Below are positions 35,299-44,007 of a DNA stretch of 64,000 nucleotides, in pieces. The stretch is from contig NZ_MCZZ01000152.1 of NCBI RefSeq assembly GCF_002875705.1, forward strand, positions 1 through 64,000, written 5' to 3'. The notes beneath the pieces are model-generated. The model did no database searches, had not been told where the DNA came from, and saw only the letters and a program-made list of their open reading frames with translations. A program made the position numbers and the translations under genes. The DNA comes from Vibrio sp. 10N.261.45.E2 (GTDB lineage Bacteria; Pseudomonadota; Gammaproteobacteria; Enterobacterales; Vibrionaceae). Position 1 is the stretch's first letter; every line of letters begins with the position of its first letter.

Positions 35299-36792
35299 AT
35301 GATAGAAAACAGTTTTGCAATAACGACGACGTTCATTGCGTATCTAATTATGATGCTAGCGATCGGTGTTATTGCTTACAAGCGTACATCTAACTCAACG
35401 GATTACTTCCTTGGTGGTCGTTCGTTAGGCCCTTGGCCTGCTGCACTTTCTGCTGGTGCATCAGACATGAGTGGTTGGTTGCTACTTGGCCTGCCTGGTT
35501 ACGCGTACGCTGCTGGCTTTGAAGCATTCTGGCTTGCTGGTGGCCTACTTGTGGGTACTTGGGCAAACTGGTTAATCAGTGCTAAACGTCTACGTACTTA
35601 CAGTATTACTACTGAATCACTGACGCTGCCTGAATTCCTATCCCGTCGCTTCAACGATAATTCTAAGCTGATCCAAACAATTTCTGCTTTCTTTATCCTT
35701 TTATTCTTCCTTTTCTACACAAGCTCAGGCTTGGTAGCAGGTGGTAAATTGTTTGAAACGGTATTCGGTCTAGATTACACAACAGCGGTAATTATCGGTA
35801 CCGTATGTGTGGTTTCGTACACCCTGTTTGGCGGTTTCCTAGCGGTATCTTGGACTGACTTAGTTCAAGGTCTACTGATGTCAGCGGCACTATTGATTGT
35901 ACCAATCGCAGCAATGAACGGCGGTCTTGGTCAGCTATCGACTGACCTTCATAACATCAATCCAGAGCTACTCACGCTGTGGAATGATGCGAAAGGCGAG
36001 CCTCTTTCTGCTATTGCGATCATCTCGCTAGCTGCATGGGGTTTAGGTTACTTCGGTCAGCCACACATCCTTGCTCGTTTTAAAGCAACACGTACTAATA
36101 AAGACTTAGCAACAGCGCGTCGTATTGCGGTGGTATGGACTGCACTGTCTATGATTGGTGCAATGCTGGTGGGTCTTGTTGGTCTGATCTACGTGACGAA
36201 CTCTGGCGCACCTAAGTTAGACGATGGCGAGAAGATCTTCATGCTTCTTGTGAACGCGATGTTCCACCCAGTAATCGCAGGTATCCTACTTGCTGCAATC
36301 CTAGCGGCAATCATGAGTACTGCGGATTCACAGCTTCTTGTTTCTTCATCTGCAATGGCAGAAGATCTGTACAAGCAAGTGCTTAAGAAAGATGCGACGT
36401 CTGAAGAGATCGTTCGTGTAGGCCGTTTCGCGGTTATCCTAATCTCTCTAATTGCACTTGTACTAGCGATGACGCCAGACAGTTCAGTACTAGGCCTTGT
36501 ATCTTACGCATGGGCTGGTTTTGGTGCTGCATTCGGCCCTGCTATCGTATTGAGCCTGTACTGGTCTCGTATGAACCGTAACGGCGCTCTAGCGGGTATC
36601 GTGGTTGGTGGTGTTACGATTGTACTTTGGAAGCAGTTCACGGGCGGTTGGTTTGATGTGTACGAAATCGTACCGGGAATCATCCTATCAACGATCTCTA
36701 TCGTTGTTGTTAGCTTGATTACTGGCGAGCCAGAAGACGAAGTTAAGAAGCAACACGCTGAGTTCGAGAAGAACCTAGTTGAGCTAGACTAA
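35299..36792 (+). CDS. putP: Sodium/proline symporter PutP
   Basis: 497 residues from ATG 35299 (TGAGGA upstream; an in-frame start at 35245 is not favoured). About 13 membrane helices of the SSS family. Motifs: STDYFLGGRSLGPWPAALSAGASDMSGWLLLGLPGYAYAAG (sodium and proline site region, shown here in part as DMSGWLL), GYFGQPHILARF and IMSTADSQLLVSSS. E. coli PutP is 502 residues. It imports proline with sodium for PutA. It is separated from the previous gene by 160 bases, so it may have its own promoter. Confidence 0.95.
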   Translation: MIENSFAITTTFIAYLIMMLAIGVIAYKRTSNSTDYFLGGRSLGPWPAALSAGASDMSGWLLLGLPGYAYAAGFEAFWLAGGLLVGTWANWLISAKRLRTYSITTESLTLPEFLSRRFNDNSKLIQTISAFFILLFFLFYTSSGLVAGGKLFETVFGLDYTTAVIIGTVCVVSYTLFGGFLAVSWTDLVQGLLMSAALLIVPIAAMNGGLGQLSTDLHNINPELLTLWNDAKGEPLSAIAIISLAAWGLGYFGQPHILARFKATRTNKDLATARRIAVVWTALSMIGAMLVGLVGLIYVTNSGAPKLDDGEKIFMLLVNAMFHPVIAGILLAAILAAIMSTADSQLLVSSSAMAEDLYKQVLKKDATSEEIVRVGRFAVILISLIALVLAMTPDSSVLGLVSYAWAGFGAAFGPAIVLSLYWSRMNRNGALAGIVVGGVTIVLWKQFTGGWFDVYEIVPGIILSTISIVVVSLITGEPEDEVKKQHAEFEKNLVELD

Positions 36793-36805
36793 TTTACATT
36801 GTAAA
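36793..36805. other. parS2 centromere site after putP
   Basis: TTTACATTGTAAA, exact match, one base after the putP stop codon. Confidence 0.85.
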
Positions 36806-36841
36806 ACAGATGTGAATTAGCAAATAACATTAGCTAAAAAT

Positions 36842-36872
36842 AATAGAGTCACTTTGGTGGCTCTATTTTTTT
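36842..36872 (+). terminator. Terminator of the put operon
   Basis: 11-bp arms (36842-36852 and 36857-36867, one wobble) are followed by a run of eight T. Confidence 0.85.
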
Positions 36873-37051
36873 TGACCATTTTCTAATGCATTCGACCTTT
36901 TGTTACGTTTACCAATTTGAAGCAGTGAGGATGGCCAACGACTTTAGTGACGTTGGTTCAGTCATAGTTCTAGGATTGGAACATTTCAGTTCCTGCGGGG
37001 ATACATTATTCTTGCTAAGAGCTGTGAATAAAAGAAATAGGAAGGTAAGCC

Positions 37052-37933
37052 GTGCCTAAAGTAATCCCGAACATTGGTTTCAATCATGAAAAAACGGCGC
37101 AAGCTGAATTGGAATTGGTGCCCTTGTCTCAGCTCTATTCAGAAAACAATATTAACCACGATCCTCAAATGCCACATCGCGTTAGCTTCTTCCTGATTTT
37201 GTTTATCGAGCAAGGCTCTGGCACGCACATGGTCGACTTTAAGGACTACCCTTTTTGCAAAGGGAATGTGTTGTTCATTCAAAGAGAGCAGGTGCACGCT
37301 TTTGATTTTAGTAGCAAGCCACAAGGCACTGCGGTTTTGTTTACTCAAGCGTTCTTAGACAGCGTTCACGCTAATATGAAGCTGCCGAACTACACACCCA
37401 CTCATTTGAACAAAGCGCACTCGGCATTATTGTCACTAGACGAGCCTCATCAAGATCGGACGCAAAGTCTATTACAACAAATTATGGTGGAATTGAAACA
37501 GGTAGAACCTGATCCCTTGATTGTGATGTACCTGTTCTCAGCACTGGCATTGATTCTTCATCGATTGCGACCTGAAGTGAAGCAAGACGCCTTGAGCTTG
37601 CAGCAGAATATTAAGTTTGCCCGCTACTTTGAGCTTCTTCAAAATAACTATCTGCGCGTGCGTGATGCAAACTGGTACGCTAATCAAATTAACACCACCT
37701 ACAAGACATTCAATCAAGTGTGCAAAGTTGCAACGGGATTAACGGCTAAGCAGATCATCGACTCTTTTACCGTGTTAGAAATGAAACGTCAGCTGGTGGT
37801 GAGAAACATTACGTCTCAAAAAATGGCGTCTGACTTTGGTTTTGAAGACGCCAGTAACTTCGTTAAGTACTTCAAAAATTATACTCAAATGACGCCTAGT
37901 GAGTTTCAAAAAGATACTCAAAGCCGTCTCTAA
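37052..37933 (+). CDS. AraC family transcriptional regulator
   Basis: 293 residues from GTG 37052 with AGGAAGG upstream. An N-terminal cupin-type sensor (RVSFFLILFIEQGSGTHMVDF, FCKGNVLFIQREQVHAFDF) and a C-terminal AraC domain (KQLVVRNITSQKMASDFGFEDASNFVKYFKNYTQMTPSEFQ). It lies directly upstream of the broken SnoaL-like gene in the same direction, which may have been its target. Ligand unknown. Confidence 0.85.
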   Translation: MPKVIPNIGFNHEKTAQAELELVPLSQLYSENNINHDPQMPHRVSFFLILFIEQGSGTHMVDFKDYPFCKGNVLFIQREQVHAFDFSSKPQGTAVLFTQAFLDSVHANMKLPNYTPTHLNKAHSALLSLDEPHQDRTQSLLQQIMVELKQVEPDPLIVMYLFSALALILHRLRPEVKQDALSLQQNIKFARYFELLQNNYLRVRDANWYANQINTTYKTFNQVCKVATGLTAKQIIDSFTVLEMKRQLVVRNITSQKMASDFGFEDASNFVKYFKNYTQMTPSEFQKDTQSRL

Positions 37934-38062
37934 TCGAATAGCTGTGATCGAACATGGATACAGTAAGGTTCGATATCTACCATTTTTCTGCCTAAATACA
38001 CTCTGCCGCGAATTTCTCTCGTTGATTAATATAGTTTCCAAGCCAACGAGAGGACTTAATAA

Positions 38063-38925
38063 TGAAAACAACAACCAACACATTCAAATCAACACTACTG
38101 ACTGCTGGCGTATTAGCTGCTTCTGTCGTTACCGGTTCGGTGGTTGCTCAAGATCTATCTATTTAAGAAAAAGCTGTCGCGGTTATTTCAAGTATTGAAA
38201 CGGGTGACGCGAAAGCAGTGAGCTACATTAATCCTGAAAAATACATCCAACATAACCTAGCGGTAGGTGATGGATTAGCAGGCTTTGGTGAAGTGTTGAA
38301 AATGCTTCCAGAAGGTTCAGCGAAAGCGCAAGTGAAGCGCTCATTTCAAGATGGCGACTATGTTGTCACTCATACCGAATATAACTTCTTTGGGCCAAAA
38401 GTCGGTTTTGATGTGTTCCGTTTTGAAGAAGGGCAGATAGTCGAGCATTGGGATAACCTGCAAGAAATTGCCAAACCAAACGCAAGTGGACGAACTCAGT
38501 TAGATGGTGCGACTAAAGTCGTAGACCTTGATAAAACCAACAAGAATAAGCAGTTGGTCAGTGGCTTTGTTAAAGACATTCTGATCGGCGGTGATATGTC
38601 GAAGATTAATAACTATATCGACAACGAAGACAGTGCCTACATACAGCACAACCCAGGTGTGGCCGATGGTCTAAGCGGTTTAGGTGAGGCTTTGGGGGCG
38701 TTAGCGGAAGCTGGCATGCCAATGGTTTATACCGATAATCATAAGATCTTGGGACAAGGAAACTTTGTGTTGTCGATCAGTGAAGGTCAATTTATGAATA
38801 ACCACGTCGCTTTTTATGATCTATTCCGTGTTGATAACGGCAAGATAGTTGAGCACTGGGACACAATCGAAATCATTCCTGCTCGTTCAGAGTGGAAGAA
38901 CGACAATGGTAAATTTGGCTTCTAA
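38063..38925 (+). pseudogene. Broken secreted protein with two SnoaL-like domains
   Basis: ATG 38063-38065 with AGAGGA upstream begins a signal peptide (MKTTTNTFKSTLL), but the frame then shifts: the continuing signal (TAGVLAASVVTGSVVAQDLSI) is in another frame, needing one extra base near 38100. That second frame meets TAA at 38164-38166 where CAA (Gln) is expected. After the stop about 240 codons stay open with two tandem SnoaL-like (NTF2-fold) repeats, marked by YIQHN.AVGDGL, YIQHNPGVADGL and two copies of IVEHWD. Two lesions in 70 bases make a real pseudogene likely. A terminator follows. Confidence 0.75.
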
Positions 38926-38961
38926 GTTGACGTCAGATAGAACCTGAATGATTTTATAAAT

Positions 38962-38992
38962 CGGCACTTTCATGATGGGAGTGCCGTTTTTT
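38962..38992 (+). terminator. Terminator after the SnoaL-like gene
   Basis: 7-bp arms CGGCACT (38962-38968) and AGTGCCG (38980-38986), followed by six T. Confidence 0.75.
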
Positions 38993-39041
38993 GTTGGTAG
39001 ATTTAACGGTGGATCATGTTGAGGAGACGGTTTTACGGGGT

Positions 39042-39054
39042 TTTACAATGTAAA
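39042..39054. other. parS2 centromere site
   Basis: TTTACAATGTAAA, exact match in non-coding DNA. It is the parS2 site farthest from the origin in this window, about 31 kb away. Confidence 0.85.
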
Positions 39055-39250
39055 TCGAAAACGATCATTCTGGATCGAGAAGTGAAAGATCAACCATCTT
39101 GATGACGTTTGATGTCAAAAAATGAAACAGAAAAGTGGCTGTTTTTTGAACTTAGCGCGCACTTTTGTGATTAGCTCGGTGAATTGTTGAACTGAATTGG
39201 ACATGATGTGTCAATTGTCAGTAACCACTAAAGACCTATAGGACAAAGGT

Positions 39251-39475
39251 ATGCCTGATCTCTATTGCAAAGGATGTAAAAAAACAACACTACATAAGTC
39301 TATAATGAAACGTTGTGAATCAGAGCCCGAGACAGCCTCTGGCCGTATGATGCAATGGACGTCAAAGCTATTTAGTGGAAATCTGTACTACGATATGGAA
39401 ACTCAACACTTCTGTCGAACGTGTAACTGCCGTTGCGAAACAGGAAGTACTGTACCCCAAGTTGGTTTAGCTTAA
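39251..39475 (+). CDS. Small cysteine-rich, zinc-ribbon-like protein
   Basis: 74 residues with two CxxC-type pairs: YCKGCKK at the start and FCRTCNCRC near residue 60. This spacing suits a zinc ribbon. AGGACAAAGGT lies just before the ATG. Function unknown; small proteins of this kind are common in vibrios. It is followed by a shared terminator with the small minus-strand gene. Confidence 0.65.
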   Translation: MPDLYCKGCKKTTLHKSIMKRCESEPETASGRMMQWTSKLFSGNLYYDMETQHFCRTCNCRCETGSTVPQVGLA

Positions 39476-39505
39476 TTCATAGTAAGTGCTTACTAACTTA
39501 GATCG

Positions 39506-39533
39506 AAAAACCTCCGTTTTAGGAGGTTTTTGC
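39506..39533. terminator. Bidirectional terminator
   Basis: 10-bp arms AAAAACCTCC (39506-39515) and GGAGGTTTTT (39522-39531) between two convergent small genes. Confidence 0.88.
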
Positions 39534-39537
39534 GTTT

Positions 39538-39708
39538 CTATGCAGCTTTTAGTGCTGGCTCTGTTTCAATGGCGTCGCCATCAATCTTCACATCCCAACC
39601 ATAATTTGAGTATTCATTTGCTAGTGCTTGAGCGACATCTTTTGATACCGTTACGTGTGTCCATGAGCCAATACCGTAAGGTTTATATGCGAGTTCTTGC
39701 GTTTTCAT
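39538..39708 (-). CDS. Small hypothetical protein (56 aa)
   Basis: ATG 39706-39708 with AAAGGA about ten bases upstream. It encodes 56 residues starting MKTQELAYKPYGIGSWTHVT and continuing with a region of the type VSKDVAQALANEYSNYGWDV, ending KAA-stop. The composition is protein-like, and a bidirectional terminator sits right after the stop. Function not recognised. The alternative plus-strand frame over the same bases is unconvincing. Confidence 0.65.
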   Translation of the reverse strand: MKTQELAYKPYGIGSWTHVTVSKDVAQALANEYSNYGWDVKIDGDAIETEPALKAA

Positions 39709-39987
39709 AATAGAGTCATCCTTTCTCTTTGATAATTCTATTATTCACTTTGGCCTATATCCTTTCTTTCGTTTCCGGCTCAACTTATTTGTTAATCGGG
39801 TCATTTCTATAATAATTTGTTAATTACCAGAGTTTGATTTATAAGGGTTATTATCTATTTGTATGTATTTATATTTGGTGTGAATATTACCCGCGCATTT
39901 AGTTTTTTAAATGTGTGAGCGAGGTTTTCTTCGATTGCTCTTGGTATGGAATATACTGAGCGGAATTTAGATAGTTTAAGGAATGTT

Positions 39988-40476
39988 ATGTCTCAGCATC
40001 AGCTCGATCGTATCGATAAAGAGATACTAAGAATTCTGCATATGAAAGGGCGTTTGCCTGTTGTTGAACTGGCAAAGCAGGTCAACCTCACGACGTCACC
40101 TTGTTCAGATAGACTCAAGCGATTGGAGAAAGAGGGCTACATCACGGGCTATCATGCTGAGCTTTGTTCTGAAAAGCTGGGACTCGATGTTCAAGTCTTT
40201 ATCCATATCCGTCTCGACCAGACGAGCTTTTCGATCTTCGACAAATTTGCCCAAGCGGTTGAAATGATGCCCGAAGTGGAAGAGTGCTATTCATTGTCGG
40301 GAGACTTCGACACCATGATTAAGGTTCGAGTGAAAGACATGAAAGCGTACCAAGCGTTTATGGCAACTAAGTTGGGTACCTTACCTGGTGTGATTCAAAC
40401 CCGCAGTGAAGTCGTGATAGAAGAGCACAAAAAGGGCTTTGGGGTGAACCCTGAATTATTGGCGACCTTGAAGTAA
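39988..40476 (+). CDS. Lrp/AsnC family transcriptional regulator
   Basis: 162 residues from ATG 39988 (AAGGAA upstream). An N-terminal helix-turn-helix (LDRIDKEILRILHMKGRLPVVELAKQVNLTTSPCSDRLKRLE) and a C-terminal RAM ligand-binding domain (SLSGDFDTMIKVRVKDMKAY, then LPGVIQTRSEVVIEEHK). Such proteins sense amino acids and form octamers. It is not next to an obvious target here. The ring of amino-acid genes in the region (put operon, ctlX) makes such a target plausible (inference). Confidence 0.9.
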   Translation: MSQHQLDRIDKEILRILHMKGRLPVVELAKQVNLTTSPCSDRLKRLEKEGYITGYHAELCSEKLGLDVQVFIHIRLDQTSFSIFDKFAQAVEMMPEVEECYSLSGDFDTMIKVRVKDMKAYQAFMATKLGTLPGVIQTRSEVVIEEHKKGFGVNPELLATLK

Positions 40477-40493
40477 ACGTGCTTCTTAACGGG

Positions 40494-40528
40494 ATAAAAA
40501 AATGGAAGCTCATGAGCTTCCATTTTTT
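40494..40528. terminator. Bidirectional terminator
   Basis: A near-perfect palindrome around TGGAAGCTCATGAGCTTCCA with A-run before and T-run after, between convergent genes. Confidence 0.9.
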
Positions 40529-40568
40529 GTTGAACGTTAGATCGAGCAATCCGATAAATTTATCCGGT

Positions 40569-41273
40569 CTACAAGGTAATTGCTGCAGAAATGAGACCAA
40601 TCACACCACCGAATACACCGCCCCAAACGACCAACCAACCAAGGTGTTTCTTGATCATGGTCTGAACCATCTCTTTAACTAGCTTTGGTGTTAGTTCATT
40701 CAAGCGCTGATCGATGATCGCTTCAATGTTCTCTTTAATTTCATCCATCATAGCAGGCGATTCTAGTTCGTCCTTAATGGCATTTTTTACAGAGTCACTT
40801 TTACTGATTTCAATCACAGACTCTTGCATCTTCTCAACAAACGGCGCTTTCATTGGCTCTAGCGCCTCTGTGCCACCAAACATTGCCAACATACCACCAA
40901 ATTGTGAGTTCTCGATAACATGCACTAATGAATCGAATGCAGGGTTAAAGTCGATCTTCTGAATAACAGGTTCTAGGTTGAGTGATTTTCCTGTCATCTC
41001 ACTGCTTAGGAAACGGTCGATGTTACTTTCTGTAAAGAACTGCTCCATCATCAGTTGTTTGATAGCTGCTTTGAACTCTTCAAAGCGCGCAGGAATAACG
41101 CCAGAACCGTATAGGCCGGGTACTTTCTCGAACAACATGTGAATTGCAAGCCAGTTGGTGATGGCACCAGAAAATGCGAATAGGCCTGCGTAAAGCAAGT
41201 ATTGGTTTGCTGTCGCATAGCCGCCAGCAAGCAGTGCTAACGCGATGACGTTAGTTAAGACACTTTTGTTCAT
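40569..41273 (-). CDS. DUF445 family membrane protein
   Basis: 234 residues. N-terminal membrane segments (about 5-50) hold the typical FSGAITNWLAIHMLFEKVPGLYGSGVIPARFEEFK of DUF445. A soluble amphipathic helical middle and a final C-terminal membrane helix (WGGVFGGVIGLISAAITL) follow. Inner membrane; function unknown. Convergent with the Lrp gene. Confidence 0.85.
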   Translation of the reverse strand: MNKSVLTNVIALALLAGGYATANQYLLYAGLFAFSGAITNWLAIHMLFEKVPGLYGSGVIPARFEEFKAAIKQLMMEQFFTESNIDRFLSSEMTGKSLNLEPVIQKIDFNPAFDSLVHVIENSQFGGMLAMFGGTEALEPMKAPFVEKMQESVIEISKSDSVKNAIKDELESPAMMDEIKENIEAIIDQRLNELTPKLVKEMVQTMIKKHLGWLVVWGGVFGGVIGLISAAITL

Positions 41274-41387
41274 GGTTGATCTCTAGAAAGAAGTTTGCGC
41301 GCATTTTAAGAAAAAAATGCTAAGAAAAAAACAAAATGATCGATGAAGTTTATCGGACAGGTAGGTAAAAGCGCCAAATAGCTGGCA

Positions 41388-41424
41388 TAAAAAAGGCTAG
41401 CCTCCCCCCGAAGTCTAGCCTTAT
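41388..41424 (-). terminator. Terminator of the ABC exporter gene
   Basis: 8-bp arms (41393-41400 and 41415-41422). The plus-strand A-run gives a U-run on the minus strand, about 140 bases after the stop at 41560. Confidence 0.75.
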
Positions 41425-41559
41425 TCCAGAACGCGCAAGCGAGGCGTCTTTGTTATTAATGTCATTATATAATTACGACATGACATTCTGCTATGTGTAA
41501 TTTACCAATAGTTAACAAATTGGTGTGAATTACGCCGCATTTTTAAAATAGCACAAAAA

Positions 41560-43410
41560 TTAAGCGTCTGTCGCTTGCTCAAGATCGTCCGCAATGAAGC
41601 CACCGGTTTGGTGATTCCAAAGCTGAGCATAGATACCATTTTGGTTAATCAGCTCTTGGTGTGTGCCTTCTTCTACGATATTACCTGCATCAAGCACAAT
41701 CAGGCGATCCATCGCAGCAATGGTCGATAGGCGGTGTGCAATCGCGATAACCGTTTTACCTTCCATTAGCTCAATCAAACTCTCTTGAATAGCTGCTTCT
41801 ACCTCTGAATCGAGTGCAGACGTTGCTTCATCGAGAACAAGTAGTGGCGCATTTTTCAAAAGAACACGTGAGATAGCGACACGTTGACGTTGCCCACCAG
41901 AAAGCTTAACGCCTCTTTCACCTACTTGAGCATCGTAACCAACGTTGCCAAACGGGTCGGTAAGCGTTTCGATAAACTCGTGCGCGTGTGCTTGTTTAGT
42001 TGCGGCATACACTTCTTCATCTGATGCGTCAGGACGACCGTAAAGAATGTTGTCTTTGATCGAACGGTGCAGCAGTGAAGTATCTTGGGTCACCATGCCG
42101 ATGTTGCTGCGCAACGAGTCTTGGGTAACACTCGAAATTTCTTGGTCATCAATCAGGATGCGACCACTTTCTACATCGTGGAAACGCAGCAGTAAGTTAA
42201 CTAATGTCGACTTACCTGCACCTGAACGGCCAACCAAACCTACTTTTTCACCCGGTTTGATGTTGAGGTTTAGGTTGTTAATTACCCCCTTATTTTCGCC
42301 GTAGTTGAAGCTCACGTTGTCGAAGTTGATACCGCCTTGTGGAACTTTCAGTGGTTCGGCATCTTTCTTATCTTCAATAGCGATAGGCTTAGACAGAGTT
42401 TTGATACCATCAATTACTGTTCCAAGATTTTCAAACAGACCGCCGATTTCCCACATGATCCATTTCGACATGCCGTTAATACGCAAAGCCAAGCTCACTG
42501 CAATCGCAATTGCACCCACGGTGATCGCGCTGTCTAGCCACAGGTAAATAGAGATCCCCGCAATACTGAATACCAACAGGTAGTTAGCGAACTCAACACA
42601 GATGTTGAAGCCAGTTACCAAGCGCATTTGACGATGTACAGTATCTAAGAAGCCTTCCATGCCTTCTTCGGCATATTCAGTTTCTCTTTTGCTGTGTGAG
42701 AACAGTTTTACGGTTGCGATGTTGGTGTAGCTATCAACAATACGCCCTGTCATCAATGAGCGAGCATCCGCCTGCTCTGACGACACGTCCTTGAGCTTCG
42801 GTACGTAGTACAGCTGAATACCGATGTAGACGAACAACCAAATCAACATAGGAGCCATTAAGCGCCAATCCGATTCTGCAAGCATGAATAGCATCGCCGT
42901 GAAGTAAACCGTTACGTAGACAAACACATCGACCATTTTGGTCACGGTCTCACGCACCGCGAGCGAGGTTTGCATTACTTTGGTGGCGACACGTCCGGCA
43001 AAGTCATCTTGATAGAACGACAAACTTTGCTTTAAAAGGTAGCGGTGCGCTAACCAACGAATCGACATTGGGTAGTTGCCCAGCAACGTTTGGTGAAGCA
43101 AGAGCGAGTAAACACTGATCAAGATTGGCATCACAACCAACAGCAAAACACCTAACCCCATTAGTGTCGATTGGTTGTCTGCTAAGAAAGTGTCTGGGTT
43201 GCTGGTTGATAGCCAGTCAACCAGTTGCCCCATGTAACCGAACAACGCGACTTCGATGATCGCGATGGTCATGCTCATCAATCCGAGCAAGATCAACGGT
43301 TTCTCGAAACCTCGAGTGTAATGGCGGCAGAATGCCAATATTCCAGTAGGAGGTTGTATCGGCTCTCCCTTTGGAAAGGCTTCAGTAAAGCCTTCAAATT
43401 TCTTGTACAT
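41560..43410 (-). CDS. ABC exporter, fused permease-ATPase (MsbA/multidrug type)
   Basis: 616 residues. Six membrane helices (about 35-340) are followed by an ATPase domain with Walker A GRSGAGKST (about 401), signature LSGGQRQRVAISRV, Walker B LLVLDEATSALD and switch AHRLS. It works as a homodimer or half-transporter exporting lipids or drugs across the inner membrane. Substrate not predictable. Monocistronic, with GGGAAA before the ATG. A 21-base tandem repeat lies about 60-100 bases upstream. Confidence 0.9.
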   Translation of the reverse strand: MYKKFEGFTEAFPKGEPIQPPTGILAFCRHYTRGFEKPLILLGLMSMTIAIIEVALFGYMGQLVDWLSTSNPDTFLADNQSTLMGLGVLLLVVMPILISVYSLLLHQTLLGNYPMSIRWLAHRYLLKQSLSFYQDDFAGRVATKVMQTSLAVRETVTKMVDVFVYVTVYFTAMLFMLAESDWRLMAPMLIWLFVYIGIQLYYVPKLKDVSSEQADARSLMTGRIVDSYTNIATVKLFSHSKRETEYAEEGMEGFLDTVHRQMRLVTGFNICVEFANYLLVFSIAGISIYLWLDSAITVGAIAIAVSLALRINGMSKWIMWEIGGLFENLGTVIDGIKTLSKPIAIEDKKDAEPLKVPQGGINFDNVSFNYGENKGVINNLNLNIKPGEKVGLVGRSGAGKSTLVNLLLRFHDVESGRILIDDQEISSVTQDSLRSNIGMVTQDTSLLHRSIKDNILYGRPDASDEEVYAATKQAHAHEFIETLTDPFGNVGYDAQVGERGVKLSGGQRQRVAISRVLLKNAPLLVLDEATSALDSEVEAAIQESLIELMEGKTVIAIAHRLSTIAAMDRLIVLDAGNIVEEGTHQELINQNGIYAQLWNHQTGGFIADDLEQATDA

Positions 43411-44007
43411 AGATTTCCCTTTATAAACTAGCGCGTCTATAGCGGCTGCATCATTTGTGCAGCTTTGTTTTTATAGTCTTGATTTGAAAATTTATAGTCT
43501 GAGTTTGAAATTATATAAGTGCCCATAGGTTCTTATCTGTATTAAGTCATTCGATGGATTTTGTTCTAGCGTCTACTTCAAACGCATGGCCTTAATCACT
43601 TGGCTTTTACACGAAAACTTTGTTTCAGCGAACAGGAAAGGTCCAAAGAGTGTCTTTCATGACGTTTATTTTAGATTGAATCAGACAGGAAAAGTTAAGC
43701 TTATTTCAAACGTAATTGATTGTTATGCAACGGTGATAATCCTAACGCTAAATGGATTAAATTGTAATCAAAACTCGTAGTGAGTGAGTAAATGAAATCA
43801 GAATATTTATCCAAAGACTGAATAAGCGAATATGCAAACAGTTGGTTCTTTCTGATGTGCTGTTATCTTGCAGTAAAAATTACCGAATAAACTAAGTTTT
43901 GCAGTAATTGTTTGGGATAAATATTCAAATCATTATTCTTTTCAGTGAATCTTGTTGTAACAAGTTGTTTACAATTCTGAAGTAAATAAAAGATAGGGAC
44001 GGTTGAG
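43411..44007. other. Divergent promoter region without a gene
   Basis: 597 bases, AT-rich, between the ABC exporter and ctlX. It contains the tandem repeat at 43470-43510. Open frames here have poor composition and no ribosome sites. Confidence 0.45.
43470..43510. repeat. Tandem 21-base direct repeat
   Basis: TTTATAGTCTTGATTTGAAA (43470-43489) and TTTATAGTCTGAGTTTGAAA (43491-43510) differ in a short central stretch and are spaced two helical turns apart. They lie upstream of the minus-strand ABC exporter. Possible regulator-binding sites. Confidence 0.5.

Larger units (their letters stand above)
38926..39250. other. Intergenic region with terminator and parS2 site
   Basis: 325 bases. Terminator at 38962-38992 and parS2 at 39042-39054. 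The rest shows no gene. Confidence 0.45.

Noticed and set aside
39486..39710. Plus-strand open frame over the 56-residue gene
   Set aside because: It begins within the terminator and its composition is poor. The minus strand holds the credible gene.
43586..43780. 65-codon open frame between the ABC exporter and ctlX
   Set aside because: No ribosome site, unnatural composition, AT-rich promoter region.
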